The notes beneath the pieces are model-generated. The model was not told where the DNA came from and did not search any database. It was given only the letters and a program-made list of their open reading frames with translations. From Nitrosomonas sp. (lineage in GTDB: Bacteria; Pseudomonadota; Gammaproteobacteria; Burkholderiales; Nitrosomonadaceae), in NCBI GenBank assembly GCA_016710135.1, contig JADJLM010000006.1, positions 30,242-94,241 of the forward strand: a stretch of DNA of 64,000 nt, written 5' to 3'. A program made the position numbers and the translations under genes. Of this stretch, positions 17,788-27,925 are shown one piece after another. The stretch's first letter is position 1, and the number at the start of each line of letters is the position of its first letter.

Positions 17788-20700
17788 TTATTTGAGCGCG
17801 AATACAGCTTTGCTATAAGGCTTCTCAGCAGCGCTTGCCGATTCCAAATGGGTTCCGAGCACAAAAATCCGTTCGCTCGGTACGCCACCTTGCTCTATAA
17901 GCCAGTGAAACACCACGTTTGCCCTTTTCTCTGCTAACTCATTGAATGCTTCATCACTTACCTTGATATTTGCCAGAATAAGTTGCTTCATTTCGTCTAC
18001 CGGTAAGCTTTTGGTTAATCCAATCATGTTTTTGGGTTTCTCAAAATCTGATGCTTTGTAAACGATTTCTAGGTAACGTGCGTATTCGGCATCTTCCAAC
18101 TTGATTTCATCAAGTAAATCGACTGACTGGCCTTTGTTAATTGTTTCTGAAAGTTTTTGTGTTTTGACTTTACGATCAAGCAATACCTGTTTAAGTATTT
18201 CGTAATCGCTGAGAGGATCAGCATAGCCGGTAATCTCGAGTTTGAGCTCAGGTCGATCAATTAACGCATCAGCCAAGGCCTGGAGGTGATTTATTGCTTC
18301 TGGCTCAAGCGTAGCATAGCCTGAAGGAAAGGTAATTTCTGCCAATTCCTCTCCATCACCTAAAAAAGAACCGAGTAAGGCAAAGGGTGCCGTCATTGCT
18401 TTCGATATCAAATTGATAAAAGCCTCCCAAACCACGCCACTGATGCTGAATTGTGGATTATTGATCGAACCACTAACTGGGAAACGTAAATTGATTTCTC
18501 CTTTGCGATTCTTTAATAAAGATATTGCTAAATCTAACGGCAGTGAAACTGCATCAGGGCTATCTATTTTCTCGCCAATTTTTAGCTGATCGAGAAATAT
18601 TTTATTTTCAGCGGTTAATTGGCCTTGCTGAATTTGATAATTGACATCAACCGAAAGCTTTCCTTTTTCAATGAGATATCCAATATACTTACCCGAGTAA
18701 GGGCTGAAAGTGGGTAAATCGATCCCTTTTACTGTAGTCGCAATATCAAAGGAAAGTTGTTCGCTGAAAGGATCGATGACACCTGAAATTTGTAGCGGCG
18801 CTGATTTATCGATCGTTCCTCGGATATCGATTTTTCCAGATTTTCCAGGATGAAGTGGGCTGATTTGGCCTTTAAGCTCGGTAAGATTTACCCGGTAATT
18901 AGGCTTGATGAATTGATCGGTAAAGTTGATATGGGTATTTTTTAAGGAAACTCTATCGATTTTGATCGGTAAAGGTGCTTTGTTAGTAGGAGTACTCTGC
19001 GCTTCCTTCTGGTCTGGTGCACTAGCGACTGTCACTGACTCAGACGCTGCCGGACTCGTCTCGGTTTTATTCGCATCGGCCAGATCGTGCAGGTTAATCT
19101 CTCCATTTGCTAAAAGAATCACGCGCACAAAAAAATCAGTTAAATCAACAGTAGAAATTCCAATTTGCAAGGGCTCATTGATAAATTGAATGCCGGTGAC
19201 ATCGATACTTTTCCAACGTAGCTGCTCAGCAAGTTTGATTTTATCGAGTACATTAAAATTAGCGAGCTGCGCTTTACCCTGCAAAGCAATTTTTAGTGGC
19301 TCCCCATCAGCTTTAACATCACCTTGAAACGAAAAGTTACCTTTCGAAAGCAGTATGTTAAGTTGATTACCGAACCAACCTTGCAATGGCACTAGATCGA
19401 CTTGCTTGAAGTCAAGCACAAGATTAGCTGCGAGCGGTGCCCAAGTCAGTGTTCCTTTTGTTTCGATGCTGCCTTGTTGATTAACTTGAGCCTGGAGCGA
19501 TAATTCAACAGGCTGTGCTCCACTTAAATCGATATTACGCACCGCGAGATTGAGCGGATTGATATGCATCGGTACCACTTTGGATACTGTGTAATCTTCA
19601 AACGTAATGGCACCATCGCTCAATTTAATCTGATCGATATGAATCGCCCATGGTTGGTCTGTGGCTTCAGACGCTGCAACAGGTTGATTTGATGCTTCCT
19701 CAGCCACTTCTCCAGTGTTAGCCTGTGGTTGCTTAGTATCTTCTAGTCTGGCAACAATCTGTGGTTTATGCTCAGGTAATGGAATAGTCGTAGCTGATTG
19801 AGCCACGAATTCCTGCTCACGCGCTTGTGTTGGCGGTAAAGAAGTTACGTGAATATCTGGTTTTTTATCTGGAATCGGGATAGCTGATGAAACATTGCGT
19901 TGAATTGGCCTGTTTGCTTTCTTTGCTTCGTCTGCTTGTCGTGGTGGACTGGCCGATGTAGTTACAGCGAGCATGCGATTTAATTCCAGCTGACCATCAG
20001 GTTGCCGCTTGATTAACCCATTAATCCCGTCTAACAGTATTGTACCAAGGTTGATTTTATGGCGTGTGCGGTCGACCGTGATGGCATCAAGTTCAATTTT
20101 TGGTAAGGATAATAAGGCCTGCTTTTCACCAATTGGTGTTATTGCAATAGACTTAAAAGTAGTCCCAACTTTTACAAGCTTTGCTTCATTGAATGATACT
20201 TCATTCAACTTGAGGCCAAAGTGCTTTACATCCAATACATAAGGCATTTCAACCGTTTTATTTTCAATCTGTATTCCTTTAAGGATAACTTGACCGGATA
20301 GATCAATATTGGGTGGTTCATCGATTATATGGGTAAAGCTAACCAATAAATCGCTATCGAGTTTTCCTGATAGCAATCGGATTCCCAGCGGAATCGGTGA
20401 ATATTCATCGATATTCGTCAAATCAATATCATCCAATTTGAGCGAAAGCGTTGCTTCTTGCTTGTTGGAAAAAGGCAGTACCTTGCCCGATAAAATAACA
20501 GGTGCTTCGTTGATTTTGGCGCTCAGATTCGGTTCTACCCAATTTGTGAGAACATTCTTAAAATTAGCAATGAATGGAATACTCAGATTGATCGCGGTGA
20601 TGTGCTGTTGACTATTTTTGATTTGATCGGTAAACGTGATCTCACCGTCTTGGATACTGATGTTGTTGATCGAGAATAACGTTGGTTTTTGCGGCTCTTC

Positions 20701-21159
20701 GGGCTTTTTCTCAGGCGTTTGCCCAAATTTCTCAATTAAATCTGAAAAATTGAACTGGTTTTTATCCTCCCTAGTGATATATATTTTCGGGGCAGTTAAC
20801 GAAATGGTTGTAACAACCGGTGCCAGATGGATTAATGATTCAGCGCTTAAGTCCACATATAATTGATCAAACGAGAAAAAAGTAGCTTGATCACTCGTTG
20901 TTGATTTTTCCCCAATTTGAAAACCGCGCACAGCAATTTCCAGGGTAAAGGGCTTAATATCGATCAATTGGACGGTAACAGGCCTTGCCAGTGTTTCCGA
21001 TAGAATCTGCTCGAGCTTGGATTTGGCAAACCCGGGTAGCCAGAAATACCCCAGCACACCGAAGAGCGTTACAATCGAGAAGGTGACACCTAAAGCGATT
21101 GCGATGCGCTTACGCGTCAGGAAACGTTTTTTTGTGGCGGATGATGCGTTTGCTTCCAT
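17788..21159 (-). CDS. DUF748 (AsmA-like) envelope protein
   Basis: This 1123-residue protein has one N-terminal membrane anchor (about residues 20-42) and a long periplasmic region built of DUF748/AsmA-type beta repeats, as in proteins proposed to help move lipids between membranes. A proline- and alanine-rich linker lies at roughly 400-500. Near residues 985-1060 is an OmpA-like module (TFPSGYATLEPEA, then LEITGYADP), a usual ending for this family. The start ATG at 21159 gives a basic N-terminus before the anchor. The gene is intact over 3.4 kb, in contrast with the many broken genes nearby. It heads a likely transcript with mutY and the MTHFS gene. Confidence 0.85.
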   Translation of the reverse strand: MEANASSATKKRFLTRKRIAIALGVTFSIVTLFGVLGYFWLPGFAKSKLEQILSETLARPVTVQLIDIKPFTLEIAVRGFQIGEKSTTSDQATFFSFDQLYVDLSAESLIHLAPVVTTISLTAPKIYITREDKNQFNFSDLIEKFGQTPEKKPEEPQKPTLFSINNISIQDGEITFTDQIKNSQQHITAINLSIPFIANFKNVLTNWVEPNLSAKINEAPVILSGKVLPFSNKQEATLSLKLDDIDLTNIDEYSPIPLGIRLLSGKLDSDLLVSFTHIIDEPPNIDLSGQVILKGIQIENKTVEMPYVLDVKHFGLKLNEVSFNEAKLVKVGTTFKSIAITPIGEKQALLSLPKIELDAITVDRTRHKINLGTILLDGINGLIKRQPDGQLELNRMLAVTTSASPPRQADEAKKANRPIQRNVSSAIPIPDKKPDIHVTSLPPTQAREQEFVAQSATTIPLPEHKPQIVARLEDTKQPQANTGEVAEEASNQPVAASEATDQPWAIHIDQIKLSDGAITFEDYTVSKVVPMHINPLNLAVRNIDLSGAQPVELSLQAQVNQQGSIETKGTLTWAPLAANLVLDFKQVDLVPLQGWFGNQLNILLSKGNFSFQGDVKADGEPLKIALQGKAQLANFNVLDKIKLAEQLRWKSIDVTGIQFINEPLQIGISTVDLTDFFVRVILLANGEINLHDLADANKTETSPAASESVTVASAPDQKEAQSTPTNKAPLPIKIDRVSLKNTHINFTDQFIKPNYRVNLTELKGQISPLHPGKSGKIDIRGTIDKSAPLQISGVIDPFSEQLSFDIATTVKGIDLPTFSPYSGKYIGYLIEKGKLSVDVNYQIQQGQLTAENKIFLDQLKIGEKIDSPDAVSLPLDLAISLLKNRKGEINLRFPVSGSINNPQFSISGVVWEAFINLISKAMTAPFALLGSFLGDGEELAEITFPSGYATLEPEAINHLQALADALIDRPELKLEITGYADPLSDYEILKQVLLDRKVKTQKLSETINKGQSVDLLDEIKLEDAEYARYLEIVYKASDFEKPKNMIGLTKSLPVDEMKQLILANIKVSDEAFNELAEKRANVVFHWLIEQGGVPSERIFVLGTHLESASAAEKPYSKAVFALK

Positions 21160-21237
21160 AGATATCAGCTATTACCTTCGTTTTTTTGCCTAATAGCGTT
21201 TACTAGCTGCCTTTAGGCAGCTAGCTTGAATGTTTTT

Positions 21238-21699
21238 TTACTGAAAACCAACAAGTTCAACATCAAAAATAAGTGTTGCATGCGGTGGAATCACATTACC
21301 CGCACCTTGCGCCCCATAAGCCATGCTCGATGGGATAATCAAGGTACGCTGCCCCCCTACTTTCATGCCCAACACACCTTGATCCCAACCTTTAATCACC
21401 CGCCCTGCACCGAGCATGAATGCGAAAGGCTCCTTACGATCATAGGAGCTATCAAATTTCTTTCCTTTTTTATCTGGTGCGTTTTCATCGTAAAGCCAAC
21501 CGCTATAATGAACCTTAGCTGTTTTGCCAACAATCGCTTCTTCTCCGTTACCAACCGTAGTATCAATTTTTTGCAACGCAGTTACTCCAGAAGTTGTGCT
21601 ATGCGGTTCTGCTGCATGCTCTTTATAGGCGAATGCTGAAAAAGAAAATAACATGCTTATGACTACAATAAAACAACCTAATAATTTAATCCTTAACAT
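21238..21699 (-). CDS. FKBP-type peptidyl-prolyl isomerase, exported
   Basis: The protein catalyses cis-trans isomerisation of proline bonds. The ATG at 21699 is preferred to the upstream in-frame start at 21741 because it follows TTGGAG and gives a normal signal peptide (MLRIKLLGCF...SAFA). The FKBP fold is complete at about residues 40-153: KVHYSGWL, FDSSYDRKEPFAFMLG, VIKGWDQGVLGMKVGG, RTLIIPSSMAYG and IPPHATLIFDVELV. It is predicted to be periplasmic. Confidence 0.9.
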   Translation of the reverse strand: MLRIKLLGCFIVVISMLFSFSAFAYKEHAAEPHSTTSGVTALQKIDTTVGNGEEAIVGKTAKVHYSGWLYDENAPDKKGKKFDSSYDRKEPFAFMLGAGRVIKGWDQGVLGMKVGGQRTLIIPSSMAYGAQGAGNVIPPHATLIFDVELVGFQ

Positions 21700-21810
21700 A
21701 AATACTCCAATATAATCAATCCGGTAATTATGAATAATCAACTCATCGCTGAATTCTTAGTTATTATAATACTGGTTGAGCGGTTTCAGTGCGCCTTAGC
21801 AATTGAGTTC

Positions 21811-22383
21811 TCATTCGTGATGATTGGCCACTGCAATCCAACTTAATGGATTAGGCAAGAACGTATCAAAGCCACAGCGTTTCAAGTCTTCATCATTCCA
21901 AACTGATCGATGGTTTTCGAAGGGATTTGCTGGAACATCCTGTTCCATGAACTCTTTAGGCGTACTAATGAGCGATGAACCCTTGGCGATACGCCGACAT
22001 TCTTTCAAGAAGCGAACACCTTGCTCCTTATGGAAATGTTCCAAGATATCGATTGCAAGTATTAAATCGTAGCTATTGCTAGCAAGTGTTGGAAGTAACT
22101 CCAGTGCGTCACCGATCAGAATGCGGTTGTAGGCATAATCATGCACAGGTGTGAGATAACCGGCATAACCTTCGATACCATCAATTTTAATTTTCCACTG
22201 ATTTTTATCGCGCAATCGGGCATTCGCACCATTGATTTCAAAAAGATTGATATTTTCCAGATTGGTGCGCAGTAGAAAACCATACTGACCCATGCCAACC
22301 CCGATATCCAGAATTGATAGTGGCTTTTGTTGTTCAGCATAGCCAATAATGGCGCTAAGTTGATTACTAAAACTAAATGGCAT
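21811..22383 (-). CDS. Class I SAM-dependent methyltransferase
   Basis: The 190-residue product has motif I as ILDIGVGMGQYGFLL (near residue 24), an acidic loop after the second strand (FEINGAN), and LILAIDILEHFHKEQG as motif IV. This is the Methyltransf_11/23 arrangement. The substrate cannot be told. The C-terminus is short and ends WIAVANHHE. It is divergent from the SPFH gene, with 19 nt between the first reading frames. Confidence 0.7.
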   Translation of the reverse strand: MPFSFSNQLSAIIGYAEQQKPLSILDIGVGMGQYGFLLRTNLENINLFEINGANARLRDKNQWKIKIDGIEGYAGYLTPVHDYAYNRILIGDALELLPTLASNSYDLILAIDILEHFHKEQGVRFLKECRRIAKGSSLISTPKEFMEQDVPANPFENHRSVWNDEDLKRCGFDTFLPNPLSWIAVANHHE

Positions 22384-22546
22384 CGTTTCTCCTGTTTAGA
22401 GGGTGGGTCTTCTTAATATGAGTACAATTAAAACAAAGCATAGCAAGAATAATATTCATTTGGTGATAGCTCGATTTATCTTCCAATTAATTAACTCCCG
22501 GTCATCGTATACTTTTCGAGTTTCGTTTATTCATAGGAGAAGCAGT

Positions 22547-23449
22547 GTGAGTCAGCAATTAAATAATAGTTCGATCAGCACGGATGAGAGAATCATATCA
22601 GGTTCAAATGGCTGGGTAATGTCAGCGTTATTACTTGCTCTATTTGCTTTTAGCCTTTTCTTTACTATGACACCAGGCCCTCTCATAAAATTGTTTGGTG
22701 GGATCTTGTTAGCGATGCTGGCGTTATTGGGATGCAAAGGATTATTTACATTAGAGCCCAATCAAGCAGCCGTAATGGTGTTTTTTGGTAATTATGCCGG
22801 GACCGTGAATGAAAGCGGTTTTTTCTGGGTCAATCCTTTTTATAATAAAACGCGGGTTTCGCTCAGGATTAATAATTGGAATACTCCTGTTCTTAAGGTC
22901 AATGATGAGCGCGGCAGTCCCATTGAGATTGCGGCTGTTATCGCGTGGCGTGTGCAAGATACCGCCCGAGCTATTTTTGATGTCGAAAGTACTTTGAATT
23001 ATCTGCAAATCCAAAGTGAATCTGCTGTTCGCCAGGTCGCAAGTAGTCATGCCTACGACGATACCGAGATCATTGATAGTAAGCGCAAAAAAAGTCTGCG
23101 GACCGATCTTGATGCTATTGCAGGCTTATTACGAGAATCGATTCAAGATCATGTCAATGTAGCCGGAATCGTTATTGAAGAAGCGAAGATCGCACATCTT
23201 GCTTATGCGCCTGAAATCGCCAATGCTATGTTACGGCGGCAGCAAGCAGAGGCAGTTGTGATGGCACGTCAGAAGCTAGTAGATGGCGCCGTCGGAATGG
23301 TCGAAGTAGCGTTAAAGAATCTCGAAGAGAAACAGATCGTCTCTTTGACTTCTGATCAACGCGCCGTGCTCGTAACCAACATGATGACAGTCTTACTCTC
23401 TGAATCAGGTGCTCAGCCTGTCATTCAAATGACACAAGCAACCTCTTGA
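22547..23449 (+). CDS. SPFH-domain (stomatin/prohibitin-like) membrane protein
   Basis: The frame is open from 22403, but a GTG at 22547 preceded by AGGAGA is the better start, giving about 300 residues; the upstream extension is basic and unlike the family. Two hydrophobic segments follow (about residues 25-70), then a cytosolic SPFH domain with EPNQAAVMVFFGNYAGTV, TPVLKVNDERGSPIEIAAVI and YLQIQSESAVRQVAS, and a C-terminal helical region (EIANAMLRRQQAEAV, NLEEKQIVSL). Proteins of this type form membrane scaffolds or microdomains. Confidence 0.85.
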   Translation: MSQQLNNSSISTDERIISGSNGWVMSALLLALFAFSLFFTMTPGPLIKLFGGILLAMLALLGCKGLFTLEPNQAAVMVFFGNYAGTVNESGFFWVNPFYNKTRVSLRINNWNTPVLKVNDERGSPIEIAAVIAWRVQDTARAIFDVESTLNYLQIQSESAVRQVASSHAYDDTEIIDSKRKKSLRTDLDAIAGLLRESIQDHVNVAGIVIEEAKIAHLAYAPEIANAMLRRQQAEAVVMARQKLVDGAVGMVEVALKNLEEKQIVSLTSDQRAVLVTNMMTVLLSESGAQPVIQMTQATS

Positions 23450-23497
23450 CATCACGGGGAAGTCACTCTTGCTAGAAATTGGTAAAATACTGAGAAG

Positions 23498-24301
23498 TTG
23501 ACTCCAATTTCTAAAAAGATGCCACATGCGTTAAAAGTATGGCCCCTGCTGACCGGAACGATTCGTTATGAAAAAACGAGTTCAACTTACAATCGGGGTC
23601 ACGGACAATGGATTGATGCACCAATCCTGGCCTATTTAATTGAAACTAACCAGGGTCGCATTCTGTATGACGTGGGATGTGACTATCGCAAACTTTCTGA
23701 TCCCGTTCGTTGTCAGCAATTTTTTGTTGGCATGTCGCCCATGATAGAGACACCTCAAATGAAAGTGGAACAACGGATCCCTCATTACCTTGGGCAATTG
23801 GGTTTGACAACTGCTGATATTGATCTCATTTTGATAGGGCATCTCCATTTTGATCATGTCGGTGGCTTATGCGATTTGCCCGGCTGCGAAGTGCATCTCC
23901 ACCAAGCGGAGCTTACTGCGGCGCGAGCAGGTGGAGATTCAGGTATTTTCACTGATGAGCTGTTGCAATCTGATCACTGGCGATTACAGCATGAAGAATA
24001 TGAGCTAGCACCTGGCATTCAAGTATTAACAACACCTGGCCATACCGCTGGGCACTTGTCGTTGCTGATCGAGCTACCCAAAAGCCAACCGATTATTCTT
24101 TGCGGTGATGCGGCTGATTTAAGTGAAAATTTAACCGATGAAATTGCACCAGGCTGCTGCTGGCAAGACAATTTTGCGCAAGGTTTGGCGAGTATACGCA
24201 AGCTCAAATCTATCGCTCTTTCTGAACGCGCGGATTTATGGCCTAATCACGATATGGTTTTTTTCAATCAATTTCCAATTTTTCCAGCGGGGTATGAATA
24301 A
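23498..24301 (+). CDS. MBL-fold metallo-hydrolase, N-acyl homoserine lactonase-like
   Basis: The metallo-beta-lactamase motif HLHFDH (HxHxDH) lies near residues 116-121, with a further histidine in TPGHTAGHLS, an aspartate in CGDAAD and a final histidine in WPNHD. This spacing fits the AttM/AiiA lactonase-like family, which opens the lactone ring of acyl-homoserine lactone signals. Real substrate unknown; other lactonase or hydrolase roles are possible. The start may be the TTG at 23498 (GAGAAG before it) or the ATG at 23519. No luxI or luxR homologue is in the window. Confidence 0.7.
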   Translation: MTPISKKMPHALKVWPLLTGTIRYEKTSSTYNRGHGQWIDAPILAYLIETNQGRILYDVGCDYRKLSDPVRCQQFFVGMSPMIETPQMKVEQRIPHYLGQLGLTTADIDLILIGHLHFDHVGGLCDLPGCEVHLHQAELTAARAGGDSGIFTDELLQSDHWRLQHEEYELAPGIQVLTTPGHTAGHLSLLIELPKSQPIILCGDAADLSENLTDEIAPGCCWQDNFAQGLASIRKLKSIALSERADLWPNHDMVFFNQFPIFPAGYE

Positions 24302-24455
24302 ACGCTATTCGTCCTGCTTAAACCCTTTGCTGACTTGCGAGAAGATCAGATTCTAATAATTAGTTTTTTGATAGTTGAGTCTAAAGCAATTTTCGTTATA
24401 TACTGAGCACGTCACAAGACTTTTTGTTACATTATTTAAAATAAGGAAATCAAGG

Positions 24456-24677
24456 ATGAAATACGTTATTATCGCTGCAGCCATAGCAGGTTTATCATTA
24501 GTCGGATGTGGTGGAAAGCCCAGCCAAGCTCTTCCTACAACCGAGAAAGAGGCTTATGAAAAAATTACTTCTGGCCAAAAAATCGAATGTGAATTCGGTA
24601 TCGATGCGAATGGCAATTGCCTAAAAGAAGGTGAGGATGCTCGCCCTTATGGTGGCAAAAGCAAACCTGGTCACTAA
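24456..24677 (+). CDS. Small lipoprotein of unknown function
   Basis: The open frame begins at 24375, but the ATG at 24456 follows AATAAGGAAATCAAGG and begins a lipoprotein signal (MKYVIIAAAIAGLSLVGC; lipobox LVGC, cysteine 18). The mature part is about 55 residues, charged, with two cysteines (ECEFG and NCLKEG) and a glycine/lysine-rich end. I do not recognise a family. A good terminator follows. Confidence 0.75.
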   Translation: MKYVIIAAAIAGLSLVGCGGKPSQALPTTEKEAYEKITSGQKIECEFGIDANGNCLKEGEDARPYGGKSKPGH

Positions 24678-24725
24678 TGCAGTGATTACTTATACTTCCT
24701 AAAAAAGGAAGTTATAAGGAGCCCC

Positions 24726-24757
24726 AAACCGCCCTTGAGGCGGTTTTCTTTTTCTTA
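24726..24757 (+). terminator. Rho-independent terminator after the small lipoprotein gene
   Basis: AAACCGCC and GGCGGTTT form an 8-bp stem around a CTTGA loop, followed by TCTTTTTCTT. Confidence 0.9.
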
Positions 24758-24887
24758 TAGGTATTTTTTCCTACTCAATATAATGCTTGTTTTTTCTCGC
24801 AAGTATTCTATTTCTAAATACCTAGCGACTTAAAATTAACAAACTTTTTAGCTAGGTAAAAAATTATTGAAGACAAATCTCTTTTTT

Positions 24888-24935
24888 GAGTACAATAGGT
24901 AAATCATAAATTACTTACCGATACTATATATAGTA
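24888..24935 (+). promoter_or_regulatory. NrdR-type box pair upstream of nrdAB
   Basis: TACTATATATAGTA at 24922-24935 is a perfect 14-bp palindrome matching the core of the NrdR box (ACwATATwGT). A weaker version (GTACAATAGGTAAAT, about 24890-24904) lies some 31 bp upstream centre to centre, three helical turns, as NrdR tandem sites usually do. NrdR represses ribonucleotide reductase genes when dATP/ATP is bound. The boxes lie about 70-115 bp before the nrdA start. Confidence 0.7.
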
Positions 24936-25006
24936 CGCTACGGTGTTTGTGGTGAGCAGGGCGATCAGTGTGTTTTTCTATCTGCGACTCAAAGGAGAAT
25001 TCGAAT

Positions 25007-27883
25007 ATGCAGCTTACGACTAATAGTACAAGTACAAGCACGGCCTTAAACCCGATTCCTCATGGTGAGTTTTCTGAAATTTCTTCTAATCAAGGTATAC
25101 AGCTTTCTCTTTATAAAGTAATTCGACGCAATGGCTCCGTCGTAGCGTTTGAACCCAGCAAGATTTCTGTCGCGATGACAAAAGCTTTCATCGCTGTTGA
25201 AGGCGGCCAAGGCGCTGCTTCTGCGCGGGTAAGGGAAGTGGTTGCGCGGTTAACCGAAGACGTTGTTCATGCCTTGACAAGGCGTCAATCTGGCGGTGGT
25301 ACCTTTCATATTGAAGATATTCAAGACCAAGTAGAGTTGGCCTTGATGCGATCAGGTGAACATGATGTCGCACGTCCGTATGTTTTATATAGAGAAGAGC
25401 GGGCGCGTGAGCGGGCGAAGCAGCAAGAAAAACAAACTGCAGCGAAAACACTGCTTATTCACATTGTAGAAAACGGGCAACGCATTCCGCTCGATACAAA
25501 ACAATTAACGGCGTTGGTTGATGCCGCCTGCGCTGACTTGGGTAATAGTGTTGATAGTTCTCTGATTCTTAAATCTACGCTTAAAGATTTATATGATGGC
25601 GTTCCTGCTAACGAAGTTAGAAAATCGCTGATATTATCGGCGCGTGCATTGATAGAGAAAGACCCTGATTATAGCTTTGTGACAGCTCGGTTGCTGCTGC
25701 ATTCTATTAGACTCGAAGCACTCGGTGAGAATATTTCCCAGAAAGAAATGGAATCTCGCTACGCCGATTATTTTCCTAATTTTATTAAACAAGGCATTGA
25801 TGCCGGTTTGCTTGATGAACGATTAGCGCAATTTGATCTTACACACTTAGCGGCCGAACTGGTTGCGAGTCGAGATATGCAGTTTGGCTATCTTGGTTTG
25901 CAAACCTTGTATGATCGTTATTTCCTGCATATAAACGATAAGCGCATTGAGCTACCACAAGCTTTTTTCATGCGAGTAGCTATGGGACTCGCACTTAATG
26001 AAATTGACCGAGAGTCCCGTGCAATTGAGTTTTATCATGTTTTGTCCAAATTCGATTTCATGAGCTCGACGCCCACGCTATTCAACTCAGGTACTTGCCG
26101 TCCTCAACTTTCATCATGTTACCTAACGACAGTACCTGATAGCCTGGATAGCATTTACGAAGCGATAAAGGACAATGCGTTACTTTCAAAATTTGCGGGT
26201 GGATTAGGGAATGACTGGACGCCAGTTCGCGCAATGGGCTCACGGATTAAAGGAACTAATGGCAAGTCGCAAGGTGTAGTGCCATTTCTTAAAGTGGTTT
26301 CAGATACTGCTGTTGCTGTCAATCAAGGAGGAAAACGCAAAGGTGCAGTATGCGCCTATCTAGAATGTTGGCATCTCGATATCGAGGAATTTCTTGAGCT
26401 GCGTAAAAATACTGGCGATGATCGTCGCCGTACTCATGACATGAATACCGCTGTTTGGATACCAGATTTATTCATGAAACGGGTTATAGAGAATGCAGAC
26501 TGGACACTATTTTCTCCTTCAGATACCCCTGATCTCCATGAAAAATATGGCAAAGCATTTGAGGCAGCTTATTTGAGTTATGAAGAAAAGATGGCGCGAG
26601 GCGAGTTATCCTTGCATAAGCAGATCCCTGCACAGCAGCTATGGCGCAAAATGCTAACAATGCTGTTTGAAACTGGGCATCCTTGGATTACATTTAAGGA
26701 TCCATGCAATATTCGTTCTCCACAAAGCCATGTCGGTGTTGTTCATAGCTCTAATCTCTGCACCGAGATCACCTTGAATACCAGTGATAAAGAAATTGCA
26801 GTATGCAATCTAGGGTCTGTAAACCTGCTCGCGCATATCAAGGATAGTAAGCTCGATACCGACAAACTCAAGCGCACGATTAGCACTGCGATGCGAATGC
26901 TTGACAATGTGATTGATATCAATTTTTATGCTGTCACGAAAGCGCGTAACGCTAATCTCAAACATCGCCCGGTTGGGCTTGGCATCATGGGCTTTCATGA
27001 TTGCTTGTATCAACTTGGTATTTCTTATGCCTCGGAAGAAGCGATAGCGTTTGCTGATCACTCGATGGAAGCCGTTGCTTTCCATGCTTATTGGGCATCG
27101 ACCGAATTGGCGGGAGAACGCGGTTGTTATGCAACTTATCGCAATAGCCTTTGGGATCGCGGTATTTTACCTCAGGATACGCTCGATTTGCTTCGTGAGG
27201 AGCGCGGTGGGTTTGTTGATGTAGATACGACCGCAACATTACCATGGGAAAAACTACGAGCGCGTATAAAAAAACATGGTATGCGCAATTCAAACTGCTT
27301 GGCGATTGCACCAACAGCAACAATTTCAAATATTGTTGGCGTATCAGCGAGCATTGAACCGACTTACCAGAACCTATATGTCAAATCGAATTTATCTGGG
27401 GAATTCACCATCGCCAATCGATGGCTAGTTAGTGATCTGAAAAAATATGAGCTCTGGGATGAAGTCATGATTGCAGATCTGAAATACTATGATGGTGCGA
27501 TTGGCAAGATTGATCGGATTCCACTACCAATCCGTAGTCAATATGCGACTGCCTTCGAAGTAGATCCATACTGGTTAGTTGAAGCTGCTGCTCGACGGCA
27601 AAAATGGATTGATCAGGCGCAATCTCTAAATATTTACATTGCAGGAGTATCTGGTAAGAAGTTAGATGAAATTTATAAATTAGCTTGGCTGAGAGGACTC
27701 AAAACTACTTATTACTTACGCTCCTTGGGGGCAACCATGGCCGAAAAATCAACAGTTCACACCAGCACACTCAATGCAGTCCCGACTAGCGCGGGAGCAG
27801 CCATGGCTAATGCACAGCAAACAGCAACCACTGAGATTAAATATTGTGCGATTGACGATCCAGGTTGCGAGTCTTGTCAATAA
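25007..27883 (+). CDS. nrdA: Ribonucleoside-diphosphate reductase alpha subunit (class Ia)
   Basis: NrdA holds the catalytic and allosteric sites for reducing ribonucleoside diphosphates. The ATG at 25007 follows AAAGGAGAATT and is preferred to the frame start at 24968, giving 958 residues. An N-terminal ATP cone spans about residues 36-128. Catalytic residues appear in order: the first redox cysteine in FNSGTCRPQLSS, SNLCTEITL with the radical cysteine and asparagine, CNLGSVNL with the second redox cysteine, and the C-terminal shuttle pair in DPGCESCQ. The gene is followed by nrdB after 42 nt. Confidence 0.97.
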   Translation: MQLTTNSTSTSTALNPIPHGEFSEISSNQGIQLSLYKVIRRNGSVVAFEPSKISVAMTKAFIAVEGGQGAASARVREVVARLTEDVVHALTRRQSGGGTFHIEDIQDQVELALMRSGEHDVARPYVLYREERARERAKQQEKQTAAKTLLIHIVENGQRIPLDTKQLTALVDAACADLGNSVDSSLILKSTLKDLYDGVPANEVRKSLILSARALIEKDPDYSFVTARLLLHSIRLEALGENISQKEMESRYADYFPNFIKQGIDAGLLDERLAQFDLTHLAAELVASRDMQFGYLGLQTLYDRYFLHINDKRIELPQAFFMRVAMGLALNEIDRESRAIEFYHVLSKFDFMSSTPTLFNSGTCRPQLSSCYLTTVPDSLDSIYEAIKDNALLSKFAGGLGNDWTPVRAMGSRIKGTNGKSQGVVPFLKVVSDTAVAVNQGGKRKGAVCAYLECWHLDIEEFLELRKNTGDDRRRTHDMNTAVWIPDLFMKRVIENADWTLFSPSDTPDLHEKYGKAFEAAYLSYEEKMARGELSLHKQIPAQQLWRKMLTMLFETGHPWITFKDPCNIRSPQSHVGVVHSSNLCTEITLNTSDKEIAVCNLGSVNLLAHIKDSKLDTDKLKRTISTAMRMLDNVIDINFYAVTKARNANLKHRPVGLGIMGFHDCLYQLGISYASEEAIAFADHSMEAVAFHAYWASTELAGERGCYATYRNSLWDRGILPQDTLDLLREERGGFVDVDTTATLPWEKLRARIKKHGMRNSNCLAIAPTATISNIVGVSASIEPTYQNLYVKSNLSGEFTIANRWLVSDLKKYELWDEVMIADLKYYDGAIGKIDRIPLPIRSQYATAFEVDPYWLVEAAARRQKWIDQAQSLNIYIAGVSGKKLDEIYKLAWLRGLKTTYYLRSLGATMAEKSTVHTSTLNAVPTSAGAAMANAQQTATTEIKYCAIDDPGCESCQ

Positions 27884-27925
27884 AGCGTATGTGCTTATAA
27901 ATAAAACATAGAAGGAGTAATAATA

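Noticed and set aside
25188..25451. Minus-strand frame within nrdA
   Set aside because: It is a shadow of a strongly coding plus-strand gene.
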